From positions 3,410,001 through 3,474,000 of the forward strand of contig OY769916.1 of NCBI GenBank assembly GCA_963669265.1: 64,000 nucleotides of DNA, given 5' to 3'. The notes under the pieces are model-generated. The model had not been told where the DNA came from. It searched no databases and was given only the letters and a program-made list of their open reading frames with translations. Positions 61,018-64,000 of this stretch are shown here, piece after piece. The position numbers and the translations under genes are program-made. The DNA comes from SZUA-547 sp963669265. Lineage in GTDB: Bacteria; Pseudomonadota; Alphaproteobacteria; Rhodobacterales; Rhodobacteraceae. How positions within the stretch are numbered: position 1 is the stretch's first letter; the number at the start of each line of letters is the position of its first letter.

Positions 61018-61021
<4 letters not shown>
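60020..61021 (+). CDS. dppD: Dipeptide ABC transporter ATPase
   Basis: A 333-residue ATPase with Walker A GESGSGKS (about 43), the oligopeptide-family signature LSGGMNQRVMIAMAI, Walker B LLIADEPTTALD and the C-terminal oligopeptide/dipeptide domain with FSPRCEYATELC. It works with DppF to power import. It overlaps both neighbours by ATGA. Confidence 0.94.
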
Positions 61022-62010
<989 letters not shown>

Positions 62011-62040
62011 GCGGCGCCAGTCTAGCGCAGGGTGAACCTG

Positions 62041-63408
62041 TCAGACGTCGAACTGCAGATGAAAATGCTGCGGGTGGGGCGTGCCGCCCGCATCGACCTG
62101 ACCCGCTGCGCCGGGCGCCCGACGCAGGTTCTTCTGCTTCAAAAGCGGCGTCAGGATGGCGGGGATCACAGCCTTGTTGATCGCGGCGCCGAAACACGTG
62201 TGCATGCCGTATCCCCAAATGATGTAATCCGCCCACGGTCGGTCGGTGCGGAACTCGTAAGGGTTGTCGATCTCGTGCCGGTCGAACATCGCCGACAGCG
62301 TGGCGGCGAACACCATATGGCCCTTCGGAATCCGAACGCCGCGCAAGGTCGACTGTGCGACGGTGGTGTCGCGCAGCGCGCGGCGATAGACGATCGGATT
62401 GTGGGGGTTGAAGCGCAACGCCTCCCAGATGTGCTGGGCGACCAGCGCCTCGTCCCCGGCCAGCGCCGCCTTTTGTGCGCCCGCCAGAGCCTCGGGTCGG
62501 TTCAGCAACTCGTCCATCGCGCAGCAGCTGGCCTTGGAGATCGTCGGGATCGCGCCGATCAACAGGCCCAGCAGGTTGTTGCGAATGCCGAGATCGTCCA
62601 TGCCCGGCGTCCCGGCACCTTGCAGCGCGAGGCAGCGGTTCAGCACGTCCTCCGCATCGGTCGGGCCAGCCTTGCGCGCGGCGACCGTCTGATCGAGATA
62701 GGCGCGCATCTCATCGGCGTAGCGCATCGCCTTCTGGCCGAATTCCGGATCCGCCCCAAGGTCCTGAAACAGGTACCAGAAGAGAACCGTGGTCCAGTCT
62801 TGCATCGTGGCGGCGTCCGGGCCGCCGACGCCGAAATAGCGGTCGGTCATATCCCAAGGGACGCGCCGCGACAGCTCGGCGGGTAGGTCGATGGCGCCAT
62901 TGCTGTTCGCCACGATCTCCGCCGCCAGCTCAGCGGCGCGCGGCTGCACGATCTCGGCGACGTCGGTGCGGCGCATCGCCAGATGCATCGCGGAGGTGTC
63001 GCGCGTGTAGTCCCAGCCGGGCTGCATGCCGAGAAAGAAGTTGTCGCCGCCTGTCAGGTTGCGCATGCGAGAGCCGTAGACGACCTCGAAATCCTCGTCC
63101 CGGTTCAGCACGTCCAGACAGTCATTGCGGCGCGTGACCACGGTCGTGCCTGTGTTGTCATAGGCTTTGACCAGACGCCGGCTGAGACCGAGATTGGGCC
63201 AGAAAGCGCGCAGAACGGAAAGCGCGCGGCGCTGCGTTCCGATCTCGGCGAAGGCGGCTCCCAGATTCTGGCGAAGGCCGCCGCCTTTCATCGCCGCCTC
63301 AAGCCCAACGCCGATCAGGGCGCCGAGCGCCGCGAAGCCCTCGCCCCAGACCGTCAGAACCCGCCAGATCGTCACGAAGAAGTTTTCAATCGCAGTCATG
63401 GGCGTCAT
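62041..63408 (-). CDS. Cytochrome P450
   Basis: A 455-residue P450 with the ExxR motif in EALRFNP and the heme-binding Cys405 in GMHTCFGAAINKAVIP. The expected acid-alcohol pair of the I helix is not obvious (LIGAIPTISKA instead of AGxxT), so oxygen activation may differ or the enzyme may use peroxide. A hydrophobic N-terminal segment (about 8-36) is unusual for a soluble bacterial P450 and may anchor it. It starts 13 bases after the Dyp-type peroxidase stop, so the two are cotranscribed and probably act in one oxidative process. Substrate unknown. Confidence 0.88.
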   Translation of the reverse strand: MTPMTAIENFFVTIWRVLTVWGEGFAALGALIGVGLEAAMKGGGLRQNLGAAFAEIGTQRRALSVLRAFWPNLGLSRRLVKAYDNTGTTVVTRRNDCLDVLNRDEDFEVVYGSRMRNLTGGDNFFLGMQPGWDYTRDTSAMHLAMRRTDVAEIVQPRAAELAAEIVANSNGAIDLPAELSRRVPWDMTDRYFGVGGPDAATMQDWTTVLFWYLFQDLGADPEFGQKAMRYADEMRAYLDQTVAARKAGPTDAEDVLNRCLALQGAGTPGMDDLGIRNNLLGLLIGAIPTISKASCCAMDELLNRPEALAGAQKAALAGDEALVAQHIWEALRFNPHNPIVYRRALRDTTVAQSTLRGVRIPKGHMVFAATLSAMFDRHEIDNPYEFRTDRPWADYIIWGYGMHTCFGAAINKAVIPAILTPLLKQKNLRRAPGAAGQVDAGGTPHPQHFHLQFDV

Positions 63409-63421
63409 CCCGGTTCGGGCG

Positions 63422-64000
63422 TCAGGTGGGATCGACGATATGCATGGCGATCATGCGCAGCGCCGTCAGCGAGGGGACGAAGAAGTAATCGCCGCCCCGG
63501 CATTCCACAAAGGTTTTGAGCTTACTCATCACGTAGGGCGGATGGCCGGAGTCCGGTTTCGACGGGATCGTGTGCCGCTTGTGATGCGTGTGATCGCCCA
63601 GAAGGGGGCAGGTGTTATTGCCCTGATGAAAATCGAGCCCGTATTGCACCCATTGCTGCTGAACGAACTCGAACTGCCGGAACAGGCTGGCGCCGATCAG
63701 CATCATCGCCACGCCCTGCTCGGTTTCATCCGACTTGTGCTCGAAATCCGGCGGCCCGTATGGCAGGCCGCGCCGCAGGATCCGGCGGCGCCGATTCAAC
63801 TGGCTCGTTGCTTTCTCGTTGGCGTGGGGCGCGCCGGTCTTGGGGTCGAGGCCGACCTTGTTAAGCGGATCCAGATAGTCGCGCGTGTTCATGCGCCGCA
63901 CATGCGCGCCGCCGGGACATTTGAAGCCGGGCATGTCGTCGCCGTAGCGAAAGTCCGACGCCTCGGGCGAGCCGATATACGCCCTCTGCTTCTTCAGCGC
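63422..64000 (-). CDS. Dyp-type peroxidase, C-terminal part (cut by window end)
   Basis: The last 192 codons of a heme peroxidase; the frame is open to the window edge, so the N-terminal half lies outside. The conserved stretch KCPGGAHVRRMNTRD holds the proximal heme His and the Arg residues typical of Dyp-type peroxidases, and FEFVQQQWVQYGLDF fits the helix that follows in the family. Such enzymes oxidise dyes, phenolics or lipids with hydrogen peroxide. Pairing with a P450 on one transcript is seen in other bacteria, but the joint substrate is unclear. Confidence 0.82.
   Translation of the reverse strand, partial: ALKKQRAYIGSPEASDFRYGDDMPGFKCPGGAHVRRMNTRDYLDPLNKVGLDPKTGAPHANEKATSQLNRRRRILRRGLPYGPPDFEHKSDETEQGVAMMLIGASLFRQFEFVQQQWVQYGLDFHQGNNTCPLLGDHTHHKRHTIPSKPDSGHPPYVMSKLKTFVECRGGDYFFVPSLTALRMIAMHIVDPT

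Overview
The window is high-GC DNA (my estimate is low to mid 60 percent) from a Gram-negative, probably marine-type alphaproteobacterium of the Rhodobacterales kind. I base this on the nir gene order, which matches my memory of Paracoccus (nirECF-D-L-G-H-J-N), on an Lrp-type put regulator beside putA, on the choline-sulfate and betaine genes, and on the type I secretion genes. No rRNA, tRNA or CRISPR array was seen. The one clear compositional break is an AT-rich stretch at about 6.6-7.6 kb.

Layout. 0-6 kb: the end of a choline-sulfatase gene, a secreted CARDB/RTX protein and a BCCT transporter (osmolytes). 6-9.8 kb: an accessory patch with an AT-rich Stealth phosphotransferase, a dead IS3-family element and a small NepR-like ORF. 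9.8-20.2 kb: a 2304-residue type I secretion substrate that combines cadherin-like domains, seven nearly perfect 306-bp VCBS repeats, a kexin-like subtilase, a P-domain and RTX repeats, followed by its ABC exporter and membrane fusion protein.

20.3-43.4 kb: a respiratory island. It holds a diheme cytochrome with a sorbosone-dehydrogenase-like quinoprotein, a 12-heme cytochrome with a Rap1a-like protein, a Crp/Fnr regulator with ccmF and ccmI (cytochrome c maturation), a complete late heme d1 operon (nirE-C-F-DL-G-H-J-N-cbiX), a DUF4202 gene, a DNR-type regulator, nirS, a NapC/NirT cytochrome fused to an ethylbenzene-dehydrogenase-like heme domain, and a cupredoxin. Together they can make cytochrome cd1, mature c-type cytochromes and carry electrons to nitrite. 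No nor or nos genes are in the window. The nirS promoter and the promoter of the nirE side share an identical 14-bp FNR/DNR-type box plus an identical hexamer at the same spacing. On the nirE side the first ORF after the promoter is an unannotated 55-codon ORF that ends on a terminator-like hairpin just before nirE.

43.5-49.1 kb: two genes I do not recognise, encoding 434- and 1377-residue charged, helix-rich proteins. They are the best candidate here for an undescribed system. 49.2-64 kb: mostly ordinary metabolism: a glycerate kinase, putR/putA, a porin, a dppABCDF operon, and a cytochrome P450 next to a Dyp-type peroxidase cut by the window edge.
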